Source: Streptomyces griseoluteus (GTDB lineage: Bacteria; Actinomycetota; Actinomycetes; Streptomycetales; Streptomycetaceae). Taken from it: 64,000 bases of DNA. Positions within the stretch are counted from its first letter, which is position 1, and every line of letters starts with the position of its first letter. The notes beneath the pieces are model-generated. The model was not told where the DNA came from and did no database searches. It worked only from the letters and a program-made list of their open reading frames with translations. The stretch covers positions 62,001 through 126,000 of the forward strand of contig NZ_SRRU01000013.1 of the NCBI RefSeq assembly GCF_004784465.1, read 5' to 3'. Position numbers and translations under genes: made by a program. Below are positions 36,065-44,525 of this stretch, one piece after another.

Positions 36065-37117
36065 ATGCGACCGACCGCACCGACACCTCTGACCAGCCGC
36101 AGAGGGCTCCTCTTCGGCACCGCCGCCGTCGGCGCCGGGGCCTTCCTCGCCGGGTGCACCAGCAACGACCCGAAGGACGAGAAGACCGCCGCCGAGGACA
36201 GGCCCGCCGACGACAAGCCCGGCAAGCACGTCACCATCGGCTTCGCCGGCCCGCAGGCCGACCACGGCTGGCTCAACGCCATCAACGACAACGCCAAGCG
36301 GCGCGCCCGCACCTACTCCGACGTCACCCTGGAGATCACCGAGGGCTCCAACGACACCGCCGCCCAGATCGGGCAGATCGAGACCCTCATCAACAAGAAG
36401 GTCGACGTCCTCGTCGTCCTGCCCGCCGACGGCAAGGCCCTCACCCAGGTCGGCCTCAAGGCCATGCGGGCCGGCATCCCGGTCGTCAACCTCGACCGCG
36501 TCTTCAACACCCCGCAGGCGTACCGCTGCTGGATCGGCGGCGACAACTACGGCATGGGCCTCAACGCCGGGCACTACATCGGCGAGAAGCTCAAGGACAC
36601 CCCGGACGCCCGGGTCGTGGAGCTGGCCGGCCTGGACAACCTGGAGCTGACCAAGCAGCGCACCAAGGGCTTCGACGACGCTCTGAAGAACTACCCCAAC
36701 ATCCGCAAGGTGGCCCGCCAGGCGGCCGACTTCACCGTGGAGTCCGGCCAGGCCAAGATGGCCCAACTCCTCCAAGCACAGCGCAAGTTCGACGCCCTGT
36801 GGAACCACGACGACGACCAGGGCGTGGGCGCGCTGCGTGCCGTGGAGCAGGCGGGCCGGGACGGCTTCCTCATGGTCGGCGGCGCCGGCGCGCTCTCCGC
36901 GTTCCAGGCCATCAAGCGCGACGACGGCGTACTGAAGGCGACCGTCCTCTACCCGCCCACCATGTCCGCCTCCGCCATCGACCTCGCCCGCGCCCTCGGC
37001 CAGGGCAAGGGCGTGGGCGGCATGGCCGAGTACGAGATCCCGGCCTCCGTCACGCTCTACTCCGCCGTCGTCGACAAGGACAACGTCGACCGGTACATGC
37101 CCACCGGCTTCCGGTGA
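36065..37117 (+). CDS. Sugar-binding lipoprotein of the CUT2 ABC importer
   Basis: A 350-residue periplasmic-binding-protein-like lipoprotein with a Tat-like start (SRRGLLFGTAA) and lipobox LAGC at C31. It has the RbsB fold: HVTIGFAGPQADHGWLNAI at strand 1, the VDVLVVLPADGKAL hinge region, and FDALWNHDDDQGVGALRAV. Its ligand pocket resembles ribose, xylose or inositol binding proteins, but the specificity cannot be read reliably. AGGAAAGG lies 10 bases upstream. Neighbouring Gfo/Idh/MocA and TIM-barrel isomerase genes point to a cyclitol or oxidised sugar. Confidence 0.9.
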   Translation: MRPTAPTPLTSRRGLLFGTAAVGAGAFLAGCTSNDPKDEKTAAEDRPADDKPGKHVTIGFAGPQADHGWLNAINDNAKRRARTYSDVTLEITEGSNDTAAQIGQIETLINKKVDVLVVLPADGKALTQVGLKAMRAGIPVVNLDRVFNTPQAYRCWIGGDNYGMGLNAGHYIGEKLKDTPDARVVELAGLDNLELTKQRTKGFDDALKNYPNIRKVARQAADFTVESGQAKMAQLLQAQRKFDALWNHDDDQGVGALRAVEQAGRDGFLMVGGAGALSAFQAIKRDDGVLKATVLYPPTMSASAIDLARALGQGKGVGGMAEYEIPASVTLYSAVVDKDNVDRYMPTGFR

Positions 37118-37175
37118 CCGGCCCCCGCCCCACCCGCACGGCACCCCGTACGAGGACGAGGAGAGGACCCACCGC

Positions 37176-38366
37176 ATGGCAGCGCCGCAGAGTTCAGCAG
37201 GGGACGGCACCCGGCCCGGCCTTGAGGACAAGCCGCCGTTGCGCATCGGGATGGTCGGCTACGCCTTCATGGGCGCCGCCCACTCCCAGGGCTGGCGCAC
37301 GGCGGGCCGCGTCTTCGACCTGCCCCGCGAACCGGTCCTGTCCGTGCTGTGCGGCCGGGACGCCGACGCCGTCCGCGCCGCCGCCGAGCGCCACGGGTGG
37401 GCGGCCACCGAGACCGACTGGCGTGCGCTGATCGCCCGCGACGACGTCGACCTGGTCGACGTCTGCACCCCCGGCGACAGCCACGCCGAGATCGCCCTCG
37501 CCGCGCTCGCGGCCGGCAAGCACGTGCTGTGCGAGAAGCCGCTGGCCAACACCGTCGAGGAGGCGGAGGCCATGGCGGAGGCGGCGGAAGCTGCCTACGC
37601 ACGGGGGAAGTCGGCCATGGTCGGCTTCAACTACCGCCGGGTGCCCGCCGTCGCCCTCGCCCGCCGGATGATCACCGAGGGGCGGCTCGGCACCCTGCGC
37701 CATGTCCGGGTGAGCTATCTCCAGGACTGGCTGGTGGACCCGGAGTCCCCGCTGACCTGGCGACTGCGCAAGGAGGCGGCCGGCTCGGGCGCGCTCGGGG
37801 ATCTGGGGGCCCATGTCATCGACGTCGCACAGTACTTGGCGGGGGAGAGGCTCGCCGGGGTCTCCGCGCTCACCGAGACCTTCGTACGTCAACGGCCTCT
37901 GCCGGAGGGCGGCTCGGGCCCGGTCACGGTGGACGACGCCGCCTTGTTCACGGGCCGGTTCGCCTCCGGCGCGCTGGCCTCCTTCGAGGCGACCCGGTAC
38001 GCCACGGGCCGCAAGAACGCTCTGCGGATCGAGCTGAACGGAGAACGGGGTTCCCTCGCCTTCGACTTGGAGCGGCTCAACGAGCTGTCCTTCCACGACG
38101 GCACCGAACCCGGTGCGCACGCGGGGTTCCGCCGCATCCTGGTGACCGAGCCCGACCATCCCTATCTGGACGCCTGGTGGCCGCCCGGCCACGGCCTCGG
38201 CTACGAGCACACCTTCGTCCACCAGGCCCGCGACCTCGTCCACGCCATCGCCGAGGGCCGCAGGCCGGTTCCCTCGTTCGCCGACGGCCTGGAGGTCCAG
38301 CGGGTGCTCGCCGCCGTGGAGGAGAGCGCCGCGAAGAACTCCGTCTACACCCCGATCGTGTTCTGA
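37176..38366 (+). CDS. Gfo/Idh/MocA family oxidoreductase
   Basis: A 396-residue NAD(P)-dependent dehydrogenase with an N-terminal Rossmann domain (RIGMVGYAFMGAAHSQGW), the VDVCTPGDSHAEIALAALAA loop and the catalytic EKPLANTVEEAE segment with Lys. The C-terminal half has the usual GALGDLGAHVIDVAQYL. It probably oxidises or reduces a hydroxyl of an imported sugar, cyclitol or 3-keto glycoside. The gene follows the ABC transporter with 58 bases between and lies 25 bases before the TIM-barrel gene, so one operon. Confidence 0.9.
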   Translation: MAAPQSSAGDGTRPGLEDKPPLRIGMVGYAFMGAAHSQGWRTAGRVFDLPREPVLSVLCGRDADAVRAAAERHGWAATETDWRALIARDDVDLVDVCTPGDSHAEIALAALAAGKHVLCEKPLANTVEEAEAMAEAAEAAYARGKSAMVGFNYRRVPAVALARRMITEGRLGTLRHVRVSYLQDWLVDPESPLTWRLRKEAAGSGALGDLGAHVIDVAQYLAGERLAGVSALTETFVRQRPLPEGGSGPVTVDDAALFTGRFASGALASFEATRYATGRKNALRIELNGERGSLAFDLERLNELSFHDGTEPGAHAGFRRILVTEPDHPYLDAWWPPGHGLGYEHTFVHQARDLVHAIAEGRRPVPSFADGLEVQRVLAAVEESAAKNSVYTPIVF

Positions 38367-38391
38367 ATCCGTGTTCCGAGGAGGGCCGGCC

Positions 38392-39390
38392 ATGCCGCGT
38401 ACGTTCACCCTGTTCACCGGCCAGTGGGCCGACCTGCCGCTGGAGGAGGTCTGCCGCCTCGCCCGCGACTTCGGCTACGACGGGCTCGAACTCGCCTGCT
38501 GGGGAGACCACTTCGAGGTCGACAAGGCGCTCACGGACCCGTCCTATCTCGCCTCGCGCCATCAGCTCCTCGACAAGTACGGACTGAGATGCTGGGCCAT
38601 CTCCAACCATCTGGTCGGCCAGGCCGTATGCGACGCCATCATCGACGAACGCCACCAGGCGATCCTGCCCGCCCGGATCTGGGGCGACGGAGACGCCGAG
38701 GGCGTACGGCAGCGGGCGGCGGCCGAGATCGCGGACACCGCCCGGGCGGCCGCCGCCTTCGGCGTGGACACCGTGGTCGGCTTCACCGGCTCCGCCATCT
38801 GGCACCTCGTCGCCATGTTCCCGCCCGCCCCCGAGACGATGATCGAGCGGGGCTACCAGGACTTCGCCGAGCGCTGGAACCCGATCCTGGACGTCTTCGA
38901 CGCCGAGGGCGTGCGGTTCGCCCACGAGGTCCACCCCAGTGAGATCGCCTACGACTACTGGACGACCCATCGGGCCCTGGAGGCGGTCGGACACCGGCCC
39001 GCCTTCGGGCTCAACTTCGACCCCTCCCACTTCGTGTGGCAGGACCTGGACCCGGTCGGCTTCCTGTGGGACTTCCGGGACCGGATCTACCACGTGGACT
39101 GCAAGGAGGCCCGCAAGCGTCTGGACGGCCGCAACGGCCGGCTCGGCTCCCACCTCCCCTGGGGCGACCCGCGCCGGGGCTGGGACTTCGTCTCGGCCGG
39201 ACACGGTGACGTCCCCTGGGAGGACGTGTTCCGGATGCTGGCCTCCATCGGCTACCAGGGTCCCGTCTCCGTCGAGTGGGAGGACGCCGGCATGGACCGG
39301 CTCCAGGGCGCCCCCGAAGCCCTGACCCGCCTCAAGGCGTACGACTTCGACCCGCCGTCGGCCTCGTTCGACGCGGCGTTCGGCCACTGA
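38392..39390 (+). CDS. Sugar phosphate isomerase/epimerase, AP endonuclease 2-like TIM barrel
   Basis: A 332-residue xylose-isomerase-like TIM barrel. It has FGYDGLELACWGDHFEVDK at the start, the metal-binding residues in FAHEVHPSEIAYD (Glu/His), FDPSHFVWQDLD (Asp/His) and a distal VEWED (Glu). These enzymes are IolE/IolI-like isomerases or sugar epimerases. It forms a typical pair with the preceding Gfo/Idh/MocA dehydrogenase. ATG 38392 follows GAGGAGGG; an in-frame GTG at 38371 is rejected. Its stop codon lies inside the first unit of a 20-bp tandem repeat. Confidence 0.88.
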   Translation: MPRTFTLFTGQWADLPLEEVCRLARDFGYDGLELACWGDHFEVDKALTDPSYLASRHQLLDKYGLRCWAISNHLVGQAVCDAIIDERHQAILPARIWGDGDAEGVRQRAAAEIADTARAAAAFGVDTVVGFTGSAIWHLVAMFPPAPETMIERGYQDFAERWNPILDVFDAEGVRFAHEVHPSEIAYDYWTTHRALEAVGHRPAFGLNFDPSHFVWQDLDPVGFLWDFRDRIYHVDCKEARKRLDGRNGRLGSHLPWGDPRRGWDFVSAGHGDVPWEDVFRMLASIGYQGPVSVEWEDAGMDRLQGAPEALTRLKAYDFDPPSASFDAAFGH

Positions 39391-39446
39391 CGCTCCCCAT
39401 CGGTCCCTGACGCTCCCCACTGGTCCCTGACTCTCCCCACCGGGAT
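39387..39446. repeat. 20-bp direct repeat, three copies
   Basis: Three contiguous 20-bp units, 39387-39406, 39407-39426 and 39427-39446, start CTGACGCTCCCCA or the one-base variant CTGACTCTCCCCA and diverge mainly in the last 7 bases. The first copy contains the TGA of the isomerase gene. There is no hairpin. Could be replication slippage or a regulatory repeat ahead of the next gene. Confidence 0.75.
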
Positions 39447-39506
39447 GACGGCGCATCCCGGCGCACCCCCACCCGCCCGTACAACCCGCTTCTTCTGGAG
39501 GCATCC

Positions 39507-41984
39507 GTGCACGGGAACGACCGCCCCACCGGTACTCCAAGCCGCCGGCCACGCCTGCGCACCGCTCTCGCCCTCGCCTGCGGTGCGCTCCTCATCGGCG
39601 CCACCCCCGCCCTCACCGCCCCCGGCGCTGCCGCCGCCGACCGGAACGGTGCCGCCGCCGAGGACTTCCAGCAGGTCACCCTCGCCCGCGGCGAGGCGGA
39701 GGTAGGCGAGCCCATGAGCCTCGCCGTCCTGCCCGACCGCTCCGTCCTGCACACCTCCCGCGACGGCGAACTCCGCCTCACCGACGCCACCGGCACGACC
39801 CGCACCGCGGGCAAGCTCGCCGTCTACTCCCACGACGAGGAGGGCCTCCAAGGCGTCGGCGTCGACCCGCACTTCACCGACAACCGGTTCGTCTACCTCT
39901 ACTACGCGCCCCCGATGGACACCCCGCCCGGCGACGCCCCCGAGACCGGCACCGCCGCCGACTTCGCCCCCTTCGACGGCGTCAACCGGCTCTCCCGCTT
40001 CGTGCTGAAGACCGACGGCACCCTGGACGCCGCGAGCGAGAAGAAGATCCTGGAGGTGCCGACCTCGCGCGGCATCTGCTGCCACGTCGGCGGCGACATC
40101 GACTTCGACAAGGACGGCAACCTCTACCTGTCGACCGGCGACGACTCCAACCCCTTCCAGTCCGACGGCTTCACCCCCATCGACGAACGCGCCGACCGCA
40201 ACCCGGCCTTCGACGCCCAGCGCACCGCCGGCAACACCAACGACCTGCGCGGCAAGATCCTGCGCATCAAGGTGCAGGACGACGGCTCCTACACCGTCCC
40301 CGACGGCAACCTCTTCGCACCCGGCACCGCGAAGACCCGCCCCGAGATCTACGCCATGGGCTTCCGCAACCCGTTCCGCTTCAGCGTCGACAAGGAGACC
40401 GGCGTCCTCTACGTCGGCGACTACGGCCCCGACGCCGGTGCCGCCGATCCCGCCCGAGGCCCCGGCGGCCAGGTCGAATTCGCCCGCGTCACCGGCCCCG
40501 GCAACTTCGGCTGGCCCTACTGCACCGGCAAGAACGACGCCTACGTGGACTACGACTTCGCCACGAAGACCTCCGGCGCGGCCTTCGACTGCGCCGCCCC
40601 CAAGAACGACTCCCCGCACAACACCGGCCTCACCGACCTGCCCCCGGCCCAGGCGGCCTGGCTGCCCTACGACGGCGCGTCCGTACCGGAGTTCGGCGAC
40701 GGTTCCGAGTCCCCGATGGGTGGCCCCGTCTACCACTACGACCCCGCCCTCGACTCGCCCGTGAAGTTCCCCGAGGCGTACGACGGCGACTTCTTCGCCG
40801 GTGAGTTCGGCCGCCGCTGGATCAAGCGCATCGAGACCGGCGCGGACGGCGCCGTGCAGTCGATCAACGCCTTCCCCTGGACCGGCACCCAGGTGATGGA
40901 CATGGCCTTCGGCCCCGACGGCGCCCTGTACGTCCTGGACTACGGCACGGCCTGGTTCGGCGGCGACGACAACTCCGCCCTGTACCGCATCGAGAACGCC
41001 ACCGACGGACACTCGCCCGTGGCCAGGGCCGCCGCCGACAAGACCTCCGGGCAGGCCGCGCTGAAGGTCCGCTTCTCCTCGGCCGGCACCACCGACCAGG
41101 ACGGCGACACCCTCACCCATCACTGGGACTTCGGTGACGGCACCAGCTCCACCGCCGCCAACCCCACCCACACCTACCGGCAGAACGGCACCTACACCGC
41201 CACCCTGACCGCCAAGGACCCCTCCGGCCGCACCGGCAGCGCCGCCGTACGCGTCGTCGTCGGCAACACCGCGCCCACCGTGACCCTCCAGCTCCCGCAG
41301 GACGGACAGCTGTTCAGCTTCGGTGACGCGGTCCCCTTCACGGTCAAGGTCACCGACCCCGAGGACGGTCAGAACATCGACTGCTCCAAGGTCACCGTCC
41401 ACTTCATCCTCGGCCACGACACCCACGGCCACCCGCTGACCTCCGCCAAGGGCTGCTCCGGCACCATCCAGACCAGTGCCGACGGCGGACACGACGAGAA
41501 CGAGGACATCTTCGGCGTGTTCGACGCCGAGTACACCGACAACGGAGGCGGCGGCCAGGCCGCGCTCACCTCCCACGACCAGAACGTCACCCAGCCCCGC
41601 CACCGCCAGGCCGAGCACTACACCGACTTCTCCGGCGTCACCCTCCAGTCCAAGGACACCGCCCACGGTGGCAAGACCGTCGGCGACATCCACTCCGGCG
41701 ACTGGATCTCCTTCACCCCCTACGCGCTGGGCAACGCCAGGAAGATCACCGCACGCGTCTCCTCCGGCGGCGCCGGCGGCACCCTGGAGATCCGCGCCGG
41801 ATCGGCCAAAGGCACCCTGCTCGGCAAGGCCACCGTGCCGGTGACGGGCGGCTGGGAGACCTTCCAGGACGTCAGCGCCGGCCTGTCCCGCGCGCCGAAG
41901 GCCACGACCACGCTCTTCCTCGTCTTCAAGGGCGGCACCGGCGCCCTCTTCGACGTGGACGACTTCACCTTCACCACCGGCTGA
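39507..41984 (+). CDS. Secreted GSDH (PQQ sugar dehydrogenase) - PKD - CBM6-like protein
   Basis: An 825-residue secreted protein. GTG start at 39507 with TGGAGG upstream; signal peptide to about residue 46. A GSDH beta-propeller (about 55-500) has CCHVGGDIDFDKDGNLYLST, RNPFRFSVDKETGVLYVGD and DMAFGPDGALYVLDYGTAWF. A PKD domain follows (HHWDFGDGTSS, YRQNGTYTATL), then a beta-rich linker (about 595-700) and a CBM6-like module ending FKGGTGALFDVDDFTF. It likely oxidises polysaccharide- or glycoside-bound sugar on a substrate held by the CBM. It lies 14 bases before the ThuA-DUF1080 gene. Confidence 0.88.
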   Translation: MHGNDRPTGTPSRRPRLRTALALACGALLIGATPALTAPGAAAADRNGAAAEDFQQVTLARGEAEVGEPMSLAVLPDRSVLHTSRDGELRLTDATGTTRTAGKLAVYSHDEEGLQGVGVDPHFTDNRFVYLYYAPPMDTPPGDAPETGTAADFAPFDGVNRLSRFVLKTDGTLDAASEKKILEVPTSRGICCHVGGDIDFDKDGNLYLSTGDDSNPFQSDGFTPIDERADRNPAFDAQRTAGNTNDLRGKILRIKVQDDGSYTVPDGNLFAPGTAKTRPEIYAMGFRNPFRFSVDKETGVLYVGDYGPDAGAADPARGPGGQVEFARVTGPGNFGWPYCTGKNDAYVDYDFATKTSGAAFDCAAPKNDSPHNTGLTDLPPAQAAWLPYDGASVPEFGDGSESPMGGPVYHYDPALDSPVKFPEAYDGDFFAGEFGRRWIKRIETGADGAVQSINAFPWTGTQVMDMAFGPDGALYVLDYGTAWFGGDDNSALYRIENATDGHSPVARAAADKTSGQAALKVRFSSAGTTDQDGDTLTHHWDFGDGTSSTAANPTHTYRQNGTYTATLTAKDPSGRTGSAAVRVVVGNTAPTVTLQLPQDGQLFSFGDAVPFTVKVTDPEDGQNIDCSKVTVHFILGHDTHGHPLTSAKGCSGTIQTSADGGHDENEDIFGVFDAEYTDNGGGGQAALTSHDQNVTQPRHRQAEHYTDFSGVTLQSKDTAHGGKTVGDIHSGDWISFTPYALGNARKITARVSSGGAGGTLEIRAGSAKGTLLGKATVPVTGGWETFQDVSAGLSRAPKATTTLFLVFKGGTGALFDVDDFTFTTG

Positions 41985-41998
41985 GCGGAGGGCACCCC

Positions 41999-43327
41999 AT
42001 GCGCACCACACGCCTGCTCACCACCACCGCCCTGGGAGCCGCACTGCTGCTCGGCTGCCTCACCGGCCCGGCCGCCGCGAAGCCCACCGAGACCGGACGG
42101 GTCCTGGTCTTCTCCAAGACCGCCGGCTTCCGCCACGACTCCATCCCGGACGGCATCGCGGCGGTACAGCAGCTCGGCGAGACGGACGGCCTCACGGTCG
42201 ACGCCACCGAGGACGCCACCGCCTTCACCACCCGCAACCTGCGCCGCTACGACGCCGTCGTCTTCCTCTCCACCACCGGCGACGTCCTCGACTCCGCCCA
42301 GCAGCGGGCCTTCGAGGGCTACATCCGCCATGGCGGCGGCTACGTCGGCGTCCACGCGGCCGCCGACACCGAGTACGACTGGCCGTTCTACGGCGGCCTC
42401 GCCGGAGCCTGGTTCGCCTCGCACCCGGCGATCCAGCCCGCCACGGTCGTGGTCGAGGACCACGCCCACCCCTCGACCGCCGCCCTGCCCACCCGGTGGG
42501 AACGCACCGACGAGTGGTACAACTACCGCGCCAACCCGCGCGAACGCGCCCACGTCCTGGCCTCGCTGGACGAGTCCTCCTACAGCGGTGGCACCATGAA
42601 CGGCGACCACCCGATCGCCTGGTGCCAGAGCTACCAGGGCGGCCGCGCCTTCTACACCGGAGGCGGTCACACCCGCGAGTCCTACGCCGACCCCGCCTTC
42701 CGCGCTCACCTGCTGGGCGGCCTCCGCTGGGCCGCCGGCACCGCCCAGGCCGACTGCCGCCCGGAGAACGGCTACCGCCGCCTCTTCGACGGCAGCTCGC
42801 TGGAGGGCTGGCGGCAGGCGGGACCGGGCTCCTTCACCCTGTCCGCCGGCGGCACGCTCACCTCGTCCGGCGGCATGGGCCTGCTCTGGTACGCCGCCTC
42901 GGGCTTCTCGTCGTACTCCCTGAAGCTCGACTGGAAGATCACCGGAGACGGCAACTCGGGCGTCTTCGTCGGCTTCCCGCCCTCCGACGACCCCTGGTCC
43001 GCCGTGGACAACGGCTACGAGGTCCAGATCGACGCCACCGACGTCCCGGAGAAGACCACCGGCTCGGTGTACGGCTTCCAGTCCGCCGACCTGGCCGCAC
43101 GGGACCGCGCGCTGAACCCGCCGGGGGAGTGGAACACCTATGAGATCCGCGTCGAGGGCGAGCGTCTGCGGATCTGGCTCAACGGGGTCCCGGTGAACGA
43201 CTTCACCAACACCGACCCCGCCCGCAGCCTGCGGGACGGCCACATCGGCATCCAGAACCACGGTGCCGACGACCAGGTGTCGTTCCGCGACGTCCGGATC
43301 AAGGAACTGCCGGTGCGGGGGCGCTGA
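41999..43327 (+). CDS. Secreted ThuA - DUF1080 (3-keto-disaccharide hydrolase) fusion
   Basis: A 442-residue exported protein (LLTTTALGAALLLGC is a possible lipobox, but LTGPAAAKP also fits signal peptidase I). ThuA domain at residues about 32-250 (VFSKTAGFRHDSIPDG, GGYVGVHAAADTEYDWP, RAFYTGGGHTRESYADP). DUF1080 domain at about 255-440 (YRRLFDGSSLEGWRQAG, NSGVFVGFPPSDDPWSAVDN, SFRDVRIKELPV). In Bacteroides and actinobacteria DUF1080 members hydrolyse 3-keto glycosides. Cotranscribed with the GSDH-PKD-CBM6 gene. A perfect hairpin follows. Confidence 0.87.
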   Translation: MRTTRLLTTTALGAALLLGCLTGPAAAKPTETGRVLVFSKTAGFRHDSIPDGIAAVQQLGETDGLTVDATEDATAFTTRNLRRYDAVVFLSTTGDVLDSAQQRAFEGYIRHGGGYVGVHAAADTEYDWPFYGGLAGAWFASHPAIQPATVVVEDHAHPSTAALPTRWERTDEWYNYRANPRERAHVLASLDESSYSGGTMNGDHPIAWCQSYQGGRAFYTGGGHTRESYADPAFRAHLLGGLRWAAGTAQADCRPENGYRRLFDGSSLEGWRQAGPGSFTLSAGGTLTSSGGMGLLWYAASGFSSYSLKLDWKITGDGNSGVFVGFPPSDDPWSAVDNGYEVQIDATDVPEKTTGSVYGFQSADLAARDRALNPPGEWNTYEIRVEGERLRIWLNGVPVNDFTNTDPARSLRDGHIGIQNHGADDQVSFRDVRIKELPVRGR

Positions 43328-43330
43328 AGC

Positions 43331-43368
43331 GACGGCGGGCGGGGCACGCCGTAGCCCCGCCCGCCGTC
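43331..43368 (+). terminator. Terminator separating sugar and Ebo-like operons
   Basis: Perfect 15-bp arms (43331-43345, 43354-43368) with an 8-base loop, 3 bases past the ThuA-DUF1080 stop and 38 bases before the next start. It makes the next gene cluster a separate unit. Confidence 0.88.
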
Positions 43369-43406
43369 TCCCGTCCCTGATCAGTACGCCCACAAGGAGG
43401 CCGACC

Positions 43407-44525
43407 ATGTCTACGTCCCGTCCCGCCGGCGTGTGGCTCATCGGCGCCCGAGGCTCGGTGGCGACCACCGTGGTTGCGGGCTGCGCCGCGATGTCGGCCG
43501 GCCTGCATCCGGCCTCCGGCATGCTCACGGAGACACCCCTCTTCGCCGACTGCGGTCTGCCGGAACTGTCCTCCCTGGTCTTCGGAGGCCACGACACGCT
43601 GGACTGCCCGCTGCCGAAACGAGCCGAGGAACTCGCCGCGGGCGGCGTCCTCCCGCACGGCCTCCCCTCCGCGGTGGCCGCCGAACTCACCGCCGCCGAC
43701 TCCGAGATCGTCCCCGGTGGCCCGCTCCGCCACGACGACCGCGACGAGGAAGAGCTGATCGAGGCGTTCGCGGCCGACATCCGCGACTTCACCGCACGGC
43801 GGGCCCCGGCCGGAACGGTCGTCGTCAACGTGGCCTCCACCGAGCCCGTCCCCGAGGGCGACACCCTCCCACCCAGCTCGCTCTACGCGGCCGCCGCCCT
43901 CCGCGCCGGCTGCCCCTACGTCAACTTCACCCCCTCCACCGGCCTCCACCACCCGTCCCTCGCCGCCCCCTTGGCACGAAGCCGCCTGCCGTACGCCGGC
44001 CGGGACGGCAAGACCGGCCAGACCCTGCTGCGCTCGGTACTCGGCCCGATGTTCGCCCAACGCGCCCTCGCCGTCCGGGCCTGGTCCGGTACCAACCTGC
44101 TCGGCGGCGGCGACGGCGCGGCCCTGGCCGACCCGGCCGCGGCCGCCGCCAAGAACGCGGGCAAGGAACGCGTCCTCGCCGACACCCTCGGCACCCCGGT
44201 CCAGGGCCAGGTCCACATCGACGACGTCCCCGCCCTCGGCGACTGGAAGACCGCCTGGGACCACATCGCCTTCGACGGCTTCCTCGGCACCCGCATGGTC
44301 CTCCAGACCATCTGGCAGGGCTGCGACTCCGCCCTCGCTGCACCTCTGGTCCTCGACCTGGCCCGGCTGATGCTCCGGGCCCGGGAGGCGGGGGTCTCGG
44401 GTGCGGTGGGTGAGCTCGGGTTCTACTTCAAGGACCCGGTGGGGGAGGGAGCTGCGGGACTGGGGGAGCAGTACGCGGCACTGGGCGACCTCGCGGCTCG
44501 ACTGCGGGTGGGGGAGGCGCGGTGA
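43407..44525 (+). CDS. Inositol-3-phosphate synthase-like sugar-phosphate cyclase
   Basis: A 372-residue protein of the MIPS family. The NAD-binding start is WLIGARGSVATTVVAG; the family-defining stretch has GKTGQTLLRSVLG, WSGTNLLGGGDGAALADPAAA, then HIDDVPALGDWKTAWDHIAF and DSALAAPLVLDLARL. MIPS cyclises glucose 6-phosphate to 1L-myo-inositol 1-phosphate using NAD. A GGAGG site lies 7 bases before the ATG. It opens an operon with a UbiA prenyltransferase (overlapping GTGA) and EboA/B/E/F-like genes, so its product may enter the Ebo pathway rather than phosphatidylinositol synthesis; that is inference. Confidence 0.85.
   Translation: MSTSRPAGVWLIGARGSVATTVVAGCAAMSAGLHPASGMLTETPLFADCGLPELSSLVFGGHDTLDCPLPKRAEELAAGGVLPHGLPSAVAAELTAADSEIVPGGPLRHDDRDEEELIEAFAADIRDFTARRAPAGTVVVNVASTEPVPEGDTLPPSSLYAAAALRAGCPYVNFTPSTGLHHPSLAAPLARSRLPYAGRDGKTGQTLLRSVLGPMFAQRALAVRAWSGTNLLGGGDGAALADPAAAAAKNAGKERVLADTLGTPVQGQVHIDDVPALGDWKTAWDHIAFDGFLGTRMVLQTIWQGCDSALAAPLVLDLARLMLRAREAGVSGAVGELGFYFKDPVGEGAAGLGEQYAALGDLAARLRVGEAR

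Noticed and set aside
34586..37117. Very long plus-strand reading frame (843 codons) covering the permease
   Set aside because: Its first 490 codons are a high-GC shadow frame of the ABC ATPase and permease genes; only the last 350 codons (binding protein from 36065) are real.
39252..42011. 919-codon minus-strand frame
   Set aside because: Gly/Val-rich antisense shadow of the GSDH-PKD-CBM6 gene with no motifs.
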